Both the position numbers and the translations under genes were made by a program. Positions 1-11,240 of a DNA stretch of 64,000 nucleotides are shown here, piece by piece; within the stretch, counting starts at the first letter, position 1; the number at the start of each line of letters is the position of its first letter. The notes under the pieces were generated by a model, which was given only the letters and a program-made list of their open reading frames with translations, was not told where the DNA came from and did not search any database. The DNA comes from Paralvinella palmiformis (lineage: Eukaryota > Annelida > Polychaeta > Terebellida > Alvinellidae), in contig JAODUP010000150.1 of NCBI GenBank assembly GCA_025642065.1, forward strand, positions 248,001 to 312,000, in the 5' to 3' direction.

Positions 1-688
1 ACAATACTTGATAGTCACACACTGTTATCTACCAGTAGCTCCGGATAATTAGTTGTACAATAAAAATCACTGCTAACATTGCAAACCTTGTTCACAGTTG
101 CTGTGAAACAATTAATTAATAAAGCTTGCCAGCTAAAGTTAGTCAGGCGTGTTTAGTGTGACGTGTTTGTTTATTAATTATAACATCAAAATGAATAGAA
201 ATGGTTTAGAAAACCACACACTGTAGGCTGTCACACCCAGAGAGTGTAGGTCACTACTGCAGCTTGTATGCCTAAACAAGCTATTTAAGGGTGAAATGAA
301 CTAATTATAGAATGATTGGATGACAGAGGGCCATAAACCATTAACACATGCTGGTAAGATAAATAGACCGTTGAATCCTGTGGTCATAGGGTGGGCTAAA
401 ACCACATGGGAGCGTATTCAGGTAGAAATGGTTCACAAGTCCTAATTAAAGTTAAAGCATGGTATTTCTAACAAGATGGATTCCGATTTTGAGGGGTTTT
501 AATCATATTATTAGACAGATAAATTAGACACGCCAATAAATACTTCAGAAGTTGACCTTGACTTATATGGTGAGCATATGCCAGATGAAAGAAATACAGG
601 GTCAAAAACTGACCTAGACTTATCTGCCGGGTCTACTACCACTAATACCCAAGTATATACAGTACTTCAATCAATCATAATGTTATTC

Positions 689-689
<1 letters not shown>
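1..689. other. Non-coding AT-rich DNA, nothing recognised
   Basis: I see no open frame with coding character, no splice-bounded exon and no repeat family that recurs elsewhere in the window. It may be intron or intergenic sequence of a gene lying to the left. Confidence 0.4.

Positions 690-721
<32 letters not shown>
690..721. repeat. (CA)n microsatellite
   Basis: Uninterrupted CA dinucleotide run in otherwise unremarkable AT-rich sequence. Confidence 0.95.
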
Positions 722-725
<4 letters not shown>

Positions 726-906
726 TGTAGACAGAACAATGACATAAGTCATAGTAATGTTAGATCAGCACACAGAGATAACAACAGTATACTTCCATAC
801 CAGATAAACAATGCTGATGAAACAATACTCTGTTAGCATGCACATGTAAAGAAAACATTGTGTGCTAACAACTTGGGGAGTTCTAGACCTGACAAACCAA
901 GTTATA

Positions 907-907
<1 letters not shown>

Positions 908-955
<48 letters not shown>

Positions 956-961
956 TATATA

Positions 962-993
<32 letters not shown>

Positions 994-1022
994 ATATATA
1001 TATCATTATATATATATATATA
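908..1022. repeat. Compound (CT)n-(TA)n microsatellite
   Basis: A run of about 18 CT units passes directly into about 75 bp of AT/TA repeats with small interruptions. It abuts the head of the SINE that starts at about 1044. Confidence 0.95.
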
Positions 1023-1043
1023 CATTTAACACTAAAATTTAAA

Positions 1044-1303
1044 GCTCCGGTGGCCTAGTGGTTAAGCACCAGGTCACAGGTTTGAACCACTGAATAATTT
1101 AAAATAAATGGGGACGTTAAAACTCCCTGAGGATGTAAACCACTCTGGCAGTGACCACCCTCAAGGTATTTCGGCTCCATCTTTCCATACTGCTCCCCTG
1201 TGAGTGGTGGGGGGAAGAGGTTTCTCAACCACTCCAATATAGAGGCTGTGCCGGATAAGCGACAGCCTGGGGATTCTCCCGGAACAACAAAACCAAAGAT
1301 ACA
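1044..1303 (+). mobile_element. tRNA-derived SINE, family A, internally deleted copy
   Basis: The head reads like a tRNA gene, with an A-box-like GGCCTAGTGGTTAAGC and a B-box-like GGTTTGAACC. The body, with CACTCTGGCAGTGACC and GTATTTCGGCTCCATC, recurs at 20.7 and 28.6 kb. Compared with those copies this one jumps from just after the B box to the GAATAATTTAAAATAAA body, so about 110 bp of the middle is missing. Open frames across it on both strands are chance. Confidence 0.85.
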
Positions 1304-2413
1304 ACCCCCCCCCCATACACAGGTATGATCATTCATTATTTCTGACATCTAAATAGCTACAGTCAGAGACGCTATAGATCTAAGATACAATGATATATCA
1401 TCAACAAGTGGATCTTTACCACATTCATCGTATTATTTTACCAACCTGCAGCTGCCTTTCATAAGGTAAAATTTGCCAAGGAGCCACAGTACGTCTCAAC
1501 CTGAACAAAATAATGAAACAATTTCAGCAGAAAGGAATTATTTTGTAAACTTCTGTAATCTTCACAAAGTTGACATCGCAGTGTTACGCATGAATTATAA
1601 GTTTACAACATGGATCTATACTATACATGATAAACATGTATTATGTTCATTGTGACAACGGCATGGAAATTACAATACATTATCTGCTGAAGTGTATGAA
1701 GTACACAGACATAAAAGATGATATCCTGGGACAGGTAAAGTAAATTGTGGTATTAAGTTATTAAACTTTTGTAATTAAGTACCTGCAAAACATTAGATAC
1801 ACAATTTATGGGTGAGCAAGTAAGTGGCTTGTTTAGCTTCAGAATTGGTCAAACTTGGAATATGTTACCAATAGGTTGCTCCTCAGGAAAACAGTTCACA
1901 AACATTAGATAACTTTGGACTTGGTTTCAACCCTCATGTGGGGATTTCCAATACGCAAATAACTATATGCCATATAAGCATGTGTAAAGAAATTACAGAA
2001 AACCACAAGACAGGGTACAAGTAATTAAATGCAAAACTGAATCTACTTCAGGGAACAAATGAATTCACTACTAATTCAATACTATATATACATAATATAC
2101 TTGTGTATAATTCAAGGGAATCATATTAAATGCTAGTAGAAATAGAGCTGTTCATTTTATACACAAGTAACACCCAAAGGCAAAAATATTATAGGTCATT
2201 TATGAATAATTCAGCATAATATTCTAATTTGATATGAATAGGAAAAGGGAAGAACTGAGTATTTTTCAGAAAAAAAAATGATTTCAATGATAAATGATGG
2301 TTTCCCAACTGATCTTATACATTGGCACAATGCAAAGATTTAAGAGGGAAAGAAACCTATTTCAAAATGAAATTACTTGAGATATATGTTGTTGCAGCAT
2401 CATTGTAACATAC
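1304..2413. other. Non-coding stretch, nothing firmly recognised
   Basis: Short open frames occur but none has coding character. A run at 1592-1729 (+) ends at a GTAAAG donor-like site but has no acceptor partner. No repeat copies were noticed. Confidence 0.35.
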
Positions 2414-2491
2414 CTTTTATAAAGTTCATCTTCCTCTTCTTGTCTTGGGTAAGAGTATTCAGGATATACACTTGACGAGGCATGACAAATG
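2414..2491 (-). CDS. Candidate internal exon of an unidentified gene
   Basis: On the minus strand 78 bp are bounded by an acceptor (TTTTGTAG) and a good donor (AAAAG then GTATGTTAC). In the frame with one leading base it reads without stops and is acidic near the end (PRQEEEDELYK). Its length is a multiple of three, so it could be skipped or retained without shifting frame. No homologue is recognised and no neighbouring exon joins to it convincingly; the next candidate on this strand is at 7178-7381, with a LINE in between. It could be a chance splice-bounded frame. Confidence 0.3.
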
Positions 2492-3242
2492 CTACAAAAG
2501 GAAGTGAAAGAAATGGTCAAAAACATTTTATTTTAGGAAAGAGTTTAATACTGATCTATTTCACATGTAAAATGTACACTTTCTAACTAGGTTATTATGT
2601 TAACTATGTCAATAATGATCAAATAGATGATAACGCTTGGACAACATAGGAAATCAGAAACATTAGTAAAATTCAACTGTAATAATTATATTTTATGATA
2701 ATTTTAAACCTTTGTTGATATTAATTTATAAGAACATTCAAAACTATATTCTGTGAACTCAACAATATTTAGATATCTGTAAACTCTATAAATCTGTGTC
2801 TAAGTGAGGTTCGATCCAGATCATCAACTTATGTAGTAGTAGTAGTGAGATTTAGTCGTCTTTGTTATATCATCTATTTAAACCTATCCATCACCTGTCT
2901 CATTTTAAACAATATAATTACTGGTAGTTAGAACAGCTATTAACAAAAATAAATATGGATGGTTAATTCACAAATTATGAGGTGGTTGCTGGAAGTGGAA
3001 TAAACCTTAATAATTAATCATCATTCACCTGATCAAAGGATCATATCTGAATGACAAATCTACAATGTAAATACTACCTGAACCATTTATTATACATTAC
3101 AAGTATAATGAAGAAGTGTTATGTGATATGGCAATGGATACACCCTGATTGTGTCAAATAGTGAAACAACAAGATACCAGTCAGTGGTGTATAAATCCAC
3201 CATAGCTAGAACTCAACTCAGTATATGCTGATATTAAAAAAG

Positions 3243-3590
3243 GAACTGGCTTAAGGGAAAAGTCAACTTCTAATCCAAATTTGTAGCACAAATTTAAATA
3301 TGTTCACACAAATGAAAAATGATGTCAAAATATAAGCACATTCAACTACATATTAAAATGTCCAGCTGAAAGTAAAACTCATCTATAGACTAGATGCCAC
3401 CATTTTAAAGTCAGACACAGACCAGATGCTCCTTAAATATAACATCACCAGGTACAACATGTTGAATGACCTAGTTATAACAATGTAAACAAGTGTCAAT
3501 CAAGCACTACTTCAGAACAAAAACGTTTCATGGCACTGTAATAAGCCACAGTTTGACATTTTAAATTATATTAAAACTACGTCATTTCCT
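3243..3590 (+). repeat. Dispersed repeat R2, copy 1
   Basis: This stretch aligns by eye, diverged and with gaps, to 42385-42720 in the same orientation. Shared blocks include a start like CTTAAGGGA..AGTCAAC, GATGTCAAAAT, ACATATTAA, CATTTTAAAGTCAGA, TGTAAACAAGT and ACTACGTCAT. The TTAAAGGGATAGTC-type start seen in the other copy resembles termini of TTAA-target DNA transposons, so this is probably an old non-autonomous element. The 3' limit is uncertain. Confidence 0.55.
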
Positions 3591-3689
3591 TAATATTTGT
3601 TATTTAAAAAAGGTATTATTGAAAAGTTCCTAACAACACTTTCTCTAATAACATTAAATTTATTTCCATACTTTAATTTCAAATGTTTC

Positions 3690-6525
3690 TAGAAAAAACC
3701 TACTGGCCAAAAGGTCAACTGAAGTAGTTGGGGAAACCAATGATTATGTTTCTGAAGATGTTTGTCCAAATAGGGAACAATACATCTGGTAAAAAATACA
3801 GTTTTGATAAGATGCCGGTTAATTTGATGAAATCTGATGCATGGTAAAATATTTGATATGAGATTAATTAAAACCACATCGCAACAAGAAATTGATGGAA
3901 TATATGAATATTTTTGTAACACTTGTATTCTGAAATGGATCAGTATCTGAAAATTCTTAACATGGGTCCACAAAGCAAAAAACAAGTGAAATTCAGCAAA
4001 CCTTATTGGAACAATCATTTAGCTGAATTAAGGAAAACACTAAAAATAAAAGAACACAAATATATTAAATCCAAAAAGAACCTAATAAATAAAAGCATAT
4101 ATTTGGTGGAATTTAAAGTAGCTGGACATCAGTTTGATAAAACATTACGCAAATATGAGCGTAAATATTACCAGGATAAGGCAATAAATATTGAAAATCT
4201 AAATAAAAATAATCCAAGAGAATTTTGGGATGCTATTAAAAAACTCGGACCAAAAAAGAAAACTTCTATTCCAATGAACGTTCATGATAACAATGGATTT
4301 AATACAGATCCAGATGTTGTATTGAACAAATGGAAAGATGATTTTAACTCTCTTTACAATCCACCAGAGGAGGGATTACATTACGATGAAGAATTTTATA
4401 ACCATTTTATGTGAATGAGACATGAATATCAAATAAATGCTACAGAAACTAATGATATGGTTAACAGTGACATGTCATATGATGAAATAGAAAAACTTGT
4501 ATGCAAGGCCAAAAATAAAAAGGCCATGGGAATTGACTTTATTCCAAATGAGGTTTTGAAACATAAAACTGTTATAATTACCATATGGAATCTTTTTCGA
4601 CAATTATTTTGTGAATGGATTTCAACCAAGCACATGGCTAAAAGCAATCATTACCCCTATTCCAAAAGGATGTTGTACTGACCCACTGTTACCCCTTCAA
4701 TACCGAGGTATTAGTCTTCTCAGCAATGTTTCCAAACTATATTCAGTTTTTTTTAATTCCAGAATAGTTGAATACTGTGAGATCTTAGAACTTTTCGTAG
4801 ATGAACAAAATGGATTTAGACAAAAAAGATCCTGTGAGGACCATATATTCGCACTAACAAGTATAATAAATAATCAATTGAATGCGAAATAAAATGTGTA
4901 TGCTGCATTTATTGATATGGAAAAATGTTTTGATAGAATTAATAGGAATTTATTAATGTTCAGGTTAATGCAATATTGATGGCAAAATGTATAAAGCCAT
5001 AAAGAATTTATACCACCACACTGAATCATGTATAAAAATTAATCATATGCAGTCTGACCGGTTCTTTGTTAGAAATGGGGTACGTCAGGGGGATAATTTA
5101 TAACCCACTCTATTTTCATTGTTTATAAATGAATTGGCTAAGGAAATCAAAGCAATGAATTTGGGGATTAAAATATGTAATCAGCCCATCAGTATACTGC
5201 TATACACAGATGACATGGTCTTGCTGGCACCTAGAGAAACAGATTTATAGAGATTACTTGATAAAATGTCAAATTGGTGTATGAAATGGAGACTCAATGT
5301 TAATAAGTCAAAGTCTCAGGTTGTTCATTTTAAGGGATCTAGAATTATCAAACCAAAATTTAAGTTTAAATAATGTAACAGTGTTTAGATACAGTCTCCA
5401 ATTATAAATATCTAGGAGTCATTTTAGATGAACATTTAACATTGAACAAATGCTCTAAAACTCCCTCAGAATCCGTGGGTAGAGCCCTCGGAGGGATTTG
5501 GTCAAAATTCAAATTGATGAAAAACGTTAGAGTTAATACTTATACTAAATTATATGAAACAGGAGTTATTCCTATATTGGACTTTGGTAGTGGAATATGA
5601 GGATATAGTAGAAATAACCATTCAGAAACAATACAGAATAAAACCATTAGATACTATTTAGGGATACATAATTTTACACCTGTATCAGCTCTCTATGGAG
5701 AGATGGGTTAGTTAAATTGTAAATATAGAAAACAATTAAACATATTAAGATTCTGGAACTGCTTAATTAAGATGAATCCAGAACGTTTGACCAAGGATAT
5801 GTTTTTGAACGAGTTTAACTCGGATACACATAGAACAAATTGGACAAATGAAATTAAAAATATTTTTTACAAATTTGATCTTCGTGATGTATATCACAGC
5901 AAAGGATATCTGATTTGGAAGCTTGTAAAGTAAAATTAAAACTCCAGAATGAAGAAAACTGGAAAAATTATTTAATACGTAAACCTAAACTGAGACAATA
6001 TGTGCATTTTAAATCAAATTGTGAAATGGAACCTTATATAAATATAGTAAGTATCAAATTTGAACGATCCCTAATTGCCAAACTGAGATGTGGTATACTC
6101 CAAACTGAATGTAGAACTTGGCTGCTTTAATCAAACCAGATTGGAAGATACATTATGTAAATTTTTTGTTGAAGATGAAATTCATTTTGTGTGTATATAC
6201 TTAAAATATCAAACAGAAAACTTCTACCTGAAAATTTCAAATAAATATCTAAATTTCAAACTTTTAAACACAAATGATAAATTTATGTATATTTTGAAGA
6301 ATGCCATTTTGAAGTCATAATTTTGCCAATTTTGTAAATGTTATATGGAACAAGAGAAGCTCTCTTTTATATAAATGAAATACAGGTAGCACTTGTTCTG
6401 AAGCTCATATATATGTAACTGACCAATAAGCCTGTAAGGCTGGGTATATGTTATTACTTATTTTGTTACAATGATGATCTCTGTATGCAATTGTCAGTAT
6501 AATAAAAGATATTTGACTTGACTTG
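3690..6525 (+). mobile_element. 5'-truncated non-LTR retrotransposon (LINE) with reverse transcriptase, decayed
   Basis: Frames interrupted by stops and frameshifts read as the linker and reverse transcriptase of a LINE. The linker region (about 3.92-4.41 kb) contains YYQDKAINIENL and PREFWDAIKKLGP. RT blocks follow in order: PIPKGC..LPLQYRGISLLSN (4.65-4.73 kb), DEQNGFRQKRSCEDHIFAL (4.80-4.86 kb), AAFIDMEKCFDRIN (4.90-4.95 kb), NGVRQGDN (5.08 kb), the catalytic box as LLYTDDMVLLAP (YADD changed to YTDD, 5.20 kb), and KYLGVILDEHL (5.40 kb). The 3' end has AATAAAAGATATT followed by the TTGACTTGACTTG tail at 6513-6525. The endonuclease domain is absent, so the copy is 5'-truncated, and multiple stops make it inactive. 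I place it among mollusc-type I/Nimb or CR1-like LINEs without certainty. Confidence 0.9.
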
Positions 6526-6792
6526 AGCATATATCTATTGGATGAAGTCTATGCCATTCCTATTAAATAAAAAATTATGATCTGGAGATCCCATACCCTT
6601 AATGGACTATAAATAAAATCCAAATATAGCTGATAAATAGCCTAAATACAGCTTTTCAGTATGACATTTTTATCGGCCACTATACGCGTAAATAGCCATG
6701 CAACACAGTAATTCTTAGATTTCTAACTTGAGACAGTAGTGTGAAATTCAGCTGCATGGTGACAGCAGGGGTAATTGAATCGGTCTATAAAG
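6526..6792 (+). repeat. Dispersed repeat R1, copy next to the LINE 3' end
   Basis: From GCATATATCTATTGGATGA to GGTAATTGAATCGGTCTAT this matches 16155-16395 closely in the same orientation, including CATCGGCCACTA-like and GTGTGAAATTCAGC blocks. It begins exactly where the LINE tail stops, as if the LINE had inserted into or at the edge of an R1 copy. At 16 kb the same sequence lies inside a DNA transposon, so R1 may be an internal fragment of a related element. Confidence 0.75.
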
Positions 6793-7177
6793 TGGTATTT
6801 TTCTGTACATAGGAGTCCGGTGGATGCATGGGGTGTGTCCTCTTAACCATTTTTTGCATGGAATTGTTGTTTCTGGCCGTATTTTGACAGCATTTACACG
6901 TCAGATATAATCATTGGTATTTGAAGCATTCTTTGCACAATTGTATGTGACACAATACACTATTTTATATGTTTAATAAAGACAATATGGAAAACGTAAC
7001 ACAGGTTAAACAAGGCCATGGTAGTGTTTGGGGTCTTTGTTTGGCAAAGATGATGTCACATTCCGAAGATTCTCAATTAAAGTTTCAGCCATGTGAGACA
7101 CTAGCAAAGAAAGTTTTAAAACAACTGTAACTTTATTTCTAGGAAGAAATAAAATACATGATGTGTAGAGAACTTAC
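6793..7177. other. Non-coding stretch, nothing firmly recognised
   Basis: A short minus-strand frame beginning ATGGCTGAAACT near 7095 is noted but has no support. No other structure seen. Confidence 0.3.
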
Positions 7178-7381
7178 CTCCTTCAGCAAATCATTATTTA
7201 ATATCTTCGTGTTTCTAATCACTAAACTAAATTTGGCTTTGTGACGTTTTAAGTCATATTTTATCTTTAATTTAGACCTGCAGAGTTTTGATATTTCTTT
7301 CTCAACATTTCCAGAATCGACGTGTTGCAGATGAACCTTTATCTCCTTGTCCTTGGCAGCACAAGTTTTTATTTTAGTTCT
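7178..7381 (-). CDS. Candidate exon or decayed coding remnant, lysine-rich, unidentified
   Basis: On the minus strand 204 bp (68 codons) lie open between an acceptor-like AATCATAG and a strong donor (AAGGAG then GTAAGTTC). The peptide is very basic, with KTCAAKDKEIKVHLQ and KLKIKYDLKRHKAKFSLVI. The same frame continues upstream to about 7470 through two stops with further coding-like text (MKRLKQPFDRKTEVKHNM), and another frame near 7545-7590 reads EPPRKKLKSDYSKCDF. That spread across stops suggests a decayed gene or element ORF as easily as a true exon. No family recognised. Confidence 0.35.
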
Positions 7382-8403
7382 CTATGATTAATAAGAAGGC
7401 ATGTTATGCTTGACTTCTGTTTTTCTGTCAAAAGGCTGCTTTAATCTTTTCATGACATCGATTTCTGGAATGTCAACTGAGATTTTAATTACCCTTTATA
7501 CTAGTTTAGAAAATCAATTCTCTTTAAAAATCGCATTTTGAATAATCACTCTTCAGTTTCTTTCTAGGTGGCTCTGTTAATTTATTTCCAGCTTCTGCCA
7601 GTCACCAGTCATACACTGATACAGTGATTAGGTTATTTAACTAGATTTAGATATAGATCAGTAGATCATACTAGATGGTAGAGGAATAACAATCTGCAGA
7701 ATTTGGAACAATTCTTTTAATATTTCCTTTATTATGTGAAAGTCTCATGCATTTTTAAAAGTTTAGTTCTTGATCTCATATATCATGAAAGAAAATCAAT
7801 CAATCAATCAATTACATCGAAAATGTATGACTATGAGTATCAGTAGGAGTATATGACTATGTCTATGAGCGATAAATGAGGAAAATACATTTTATACTGG
7901 CCTCAGAAACATACCCGTGCAAAGCAGTGTGAATGCAATACACATAAACAATTTTAAAAGGTGAACATGTGTAAAACTGATTATTTTATCAATATTACCT
8001 TAGATTGGTACATAATCGTGATCTGATTACACGAATAACAGAAAACGTTCTGCAACTGGGCGCAGACATTTTGATAATTGCCCGGGCACTGGATCTGTCT
8101 ACCCGGGCCATTGACGTGAAAGAACCCGGGCAGTCAAAGGAAGTTATTGTGACATAACTGCGTGTTCTTCTAAAGTTCTATATATATACGTCTTGTTATG
8201 GGAAGGTTAATTATCGGATGATATATTTCTTCAAATTTTCCAAAGCAAGCGACTCCAAAACCAATCCTTTTTGGACTGGGGGGAGGAATTTTTCACGAAA
8301 ATGAGCAACTTAATAGTTTGTTTATCTATGTTCCTCTCAAACGAAATCATTACAGTCATACATGATATACAACATTGATAGTGTAGATAACTGCAAATCT
8401 CTC

Positions 8404-8438
<35 letters not shown>
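8404..8438. repeat. (TA)n microsatellite
   Basis: Uninterrupted TA run inside the inverted-repeat structure. Confidence 0.9.
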
Positions 8439-8441
<3 letters not shown>

Positions 8442-8561
8442 CACCGGAGACGCGGAGTTCAAATACAGAACTACATTTATAAAGCTGTACTTAAGTAGGC
8501 TAGTGCCACAGTATAGATAAATTTCAGATATATATATATTCACAAAGAAGTCTTCTCCACT

Positions 8562-8745
8562 CAGATGATGATGATGATTGATGTTTTACGGCCACTTTTG
8601 TGCACAAGGTAGGCTAAATGGGCCGAGCGACTTCCAAAGGTAATGAGACGAAGTGAAAGACGAAACAACCTTCAGATATGCCCACGCCAGGATTCGAACA
8701 CGGGTGATAGTGATCTGTGGTCCAGCACGTTACCGCTAGACCACG
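8562..8745 (-). mobile_element. tRNA-derived SINE, family B
   Basis: Read on the minus strand it begins CCGTGGTCTAGCGGTAACG (A-box-like), then GTGTTCGAATCCTGG (B box), then a short body with GTTTCGTCTTTCACTTCG and GGCCCATTTAGCCTACC, and ends in an (ATC)n tail at 8562-8580. It is nearly identical to the copy at 9443-9626. It lies inside the 8.1-8.95 kb inverted repeat, next to a (GT)n tract. Confidence 0.88.
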
Positions 8746-9442
8746 GTGTGTGTGTGTGTGTGCGTGCGTATGTGCGTACGTGTGTGTCGCTGTATTTGAA
8801 ACGAGCGACCATAGCCACGTTGCTTAAGCTAGCTAGAGATCTTGGTTGAATTAGGAAAATATGAAGAAATATTCCGCTGATAATTAACCTTCCCATAACA
8901 AGACGTATATATAGAAGAACACGCGGTATGATCACAATAACTTCCATTGATAGATGAAGGATCCATTACTGTGTTAATTGTGCTTTATTTATCTGGATTT
9001 ATATTGGATAATACTCTATAGCTGCGAATGGAGAGAGGCACCTAGGTGAGTTACAAGATATCGATCTTGTTTCACACATTCAGAGTATTGAGTGGAAGAG
9101 CACCACGTCTGATCCCAAAGTATATATACCAGTGATACTGCTGTGATCTGTTAACTCTGTATACATCGCCACTATAAGCTCTCTCATTCAGCGCCATAAA
9201 CTAGGCCATCATTTATATGCAGATGACACCCAAGTATATACATATCTTTATCAACAGCAGACACAGATGTTTCTCTTACACAGCTGTCTCGGTGATATCT
9301 CTGGCTGGATGACAAACAATAGACTGAGGCTCAATGCTGACAAAACATATTTCATTATTACATGTAGGTACATCTAGACAACGCAGCAAACTTAATCTGT
9401 TCTTCACTACGCCTCTCCTTAAACATAACATCGCACCATCAG

Positions 9443-9626
9443 ATGATGATTGATGTTTTACGGCCAATTTTGTGCACAGGGTAGGCTAAATGGGCCGAGC
9501 GACTTCCAAAGGTAATGAGACGAAGTGAAAGACGAAACAACCTTCAGATATGCCCACCCCGGTATTCGAACACGGGTGGTAGTGATCTGTGGTCTAGCAC
9601 GCTACCGCTAGACCACGGAGGCGCCC
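9443..9626 (-). mobile_element. tRNA-derived SINE, family B, with target-site duplication
   Basis: This is the same element as at 8562-8745, minus orientation, with CCGTGGTCTAGCGGTAGCG as A-box region and TGTTCGAATACCGG as B box. It is bounded by ACATCGCACCATCAG at 9428-9442 and ACATCACACCATCAG at 9627-9641, a 15-bp target duplication with one mismatch. The duplicated target belongs to the LINE reading frame, so the SINE landed in an already resident LINE. Confidence 0.92.
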
Positions 9627-10024
9627 ACATCACACCATCAGACACTGAACGTAATCTTGGTGTTAAATTTGATAGCGATTTTAATTTCAGAAAACATGTT
9701 TCTCTCACATATGTTGCTGCTGCTTCTACCATATTCACGACTTTCGCCATCTTCGGCACTATATTTCTATTTCAGTCGCCAAAACCATTGAATCAGCATG
9801 CATTATTAGTAGGCTTGATTACTGCAACTCTCTTCTTTATAACATCACATCTAAGGATATTCTAAAACTTCAGTGTGTTCGATCAGAAATGCTTAATTTC
9901 TCATTCTGTGCCATTCCTGAAATCTCTTCATTGGCTCGACCCCTGTTCAGTCTCGTATCCTTTTCAAACTATGTACCATTGCCTATCAAACTCTTTCGTC
10001 TGGAGAATCTTCATATCTATTTTC

Positions 10025-10025
<1 letters not shown>

Positions 10026-10072
<47 letters not shown>
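10026..10072. repeat. (TTA)n microsatellite
   Basis: About 15 TTA units inside the LINE remnant. The tyrosine/leucine-rich translations across it are artefacts. Confidence 0.95.
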
Positions 10073-10073
<1 letters not shown>

Positions 10074-10255
10074 ATACTCACTTATTGAAATTAGTGTATT
10101 TGTAATATCTATAAACCAATGTATTTAGATATAAAATGTGTCTGTGTTATCTGAGCCAGAATATGTTTTAATTCTTTTTTCTGTATAAAGCGCCTTATTG
10201 TTACTCAGTTTGATTTAGGTACTATATAAAATATTAATATTATTATATTCTAGTT

Positions 10256-11240
10256 AGGCCGCTATTACCTTGTAGTCCTAGTTCCAGATAGGTTTTTAGG
10301 TCTGTTTTATTATATTAGAACACCCTATAGTTAAACATATTACCCTGCATATCGTCTACCAGTTTGACAGATGACTGTACGAGTAAGCATCTATTCTGCA
10401 CGCAACTTGACAAACCACAAATCTAAATATCTTGTGCTTTTGTACGGAAAGAAAAAAAAATTTCCAAGTGCTGTACAAGCTCTGGTGTATCCGTTTAGAA
10501 TCCAAGAAATAATCACCCAGACAAAACCCCTCCCATGAAGAATACTAAAATTTAATGACTTAATTTAACCAAAATTCTTTTGATTTACAATTAGTATTAA
10601 ACAAATTAAGTGCTTTAATTATTACATTACTTTTAATTTAAATAGATTTTCATTCAAATGAATTTGTTGTTGTTCATTTATGTACTATAAACTGAACGTA
10701 ATATTTGATAAATAACAGTTTAGTCTAATTGCAATTCACAATCAGGGTCTATTGAGATAAGGGAGATCAATTTGTAGACAAATTACGACTGATATTTGTT
10801 AATCTGCTTGGAATCGTTGGAAACCACAAACTTACCAGTTTCCATGGGAAGTATAATGCGCGCGGAGTGTTATGTATGGAAGTGGTAGCGTGTGTACATT
10901 CACCAACACATGCCACAGTATGTCACTGTCAAACCAAATAATTTAACTATCATTCAAGACCAAGTTATTAATCTGTGCAGCTACATTTAATAAACTAAAA
11001 ACTAATGCCTATACAAATATATAAAATATACACGAGACGGAACTAGATCATTCACACCATATACATATTACGAAAAACAAGACGTTAGCTGGTCAACGCT
11101 GCGGCTCCGAATGAATCTCCTCACTGATAGAATACTGGACGAAACCCGTATTAAGACCTTTCTAATATTGGCGCCAAAACGATCTGACCAGCTCAAAGCC
11201 ACCCCACATAATTAATACATAAAACATATTATAATTGTAA
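10256..11240. other. Non-coding stretch without recognised features
   Basis: AT-rich with no coding frame. On the minus strand a short frame beginning at an ATG near 10848 meets a good donor-like GTAAGT at 10832-10837, which could be a first exon, but no partner exon was found. Confidence 0.35.

Larger units (their letters stand above)
8138..8950. repeat. Inverted repeat of about 90-100 bp flanking an 0.6-kb interior
   Basis: The left arm (about 8138-8244: GGAAGTTATTGTGA, GCGTGTTCTTCTA, TATACGTCTTGTTATGGG, AAGGTTAATTATC) is repeated as its reverse complement at about 8860-8950, with only a few differences and one small length change. The interior holds a (TA)n run and a SINE. It may be the terminal repeats of a non-autonomous DNA transposon or foldback element, or an inverted local duplication. 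No target-site duplication was evident outside the arms. Confidence 0.65.
9145..10255 (+). mobile_element. Truncated L2/CR1-like LINE, split by a SINE
   Basis: Before the SINE the + strand reads LGHHLYADDTQVYTYLS, the RT catalytic YADD box, then SGWMTNNRLRLNADKT. After the SINE it continues with SDTERNLGVKFDSDFNFRKH. The 3' part ends with GCGCCTTATTG..ACTATATAAAATATTAATATTATTA, the type of 3' end seen in L2/CR1 elements (GCGC..CTATATAAAT plus a short tandem repeat). Only the last third of the RT ORF and the 3' end remain. A (TTA)n run sits at 10027-10071. Confidence 0.85.

Noticed and set aside
1592..1729. Plus-strand exon ending at a GTAAAG donor
   Set aside because: No acceptor and no downstream exon; 46 open codons are expected by chance.
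8680..8745. tRNA gene on the minus strand
   Set aside because: It is the head of SINE family B, which has two nearby relatives and a target duplication at the second copy.
9875..10105. Tyr- and Leu-rich ORFs
   Set aside because: Translation of the (TTA)n microsatellite.
10832..10850. Start codon plus donor on the minus strand as a first exon
   Set aside because: Only about three codons, and no acceptor of matching phase was found; left as a note.
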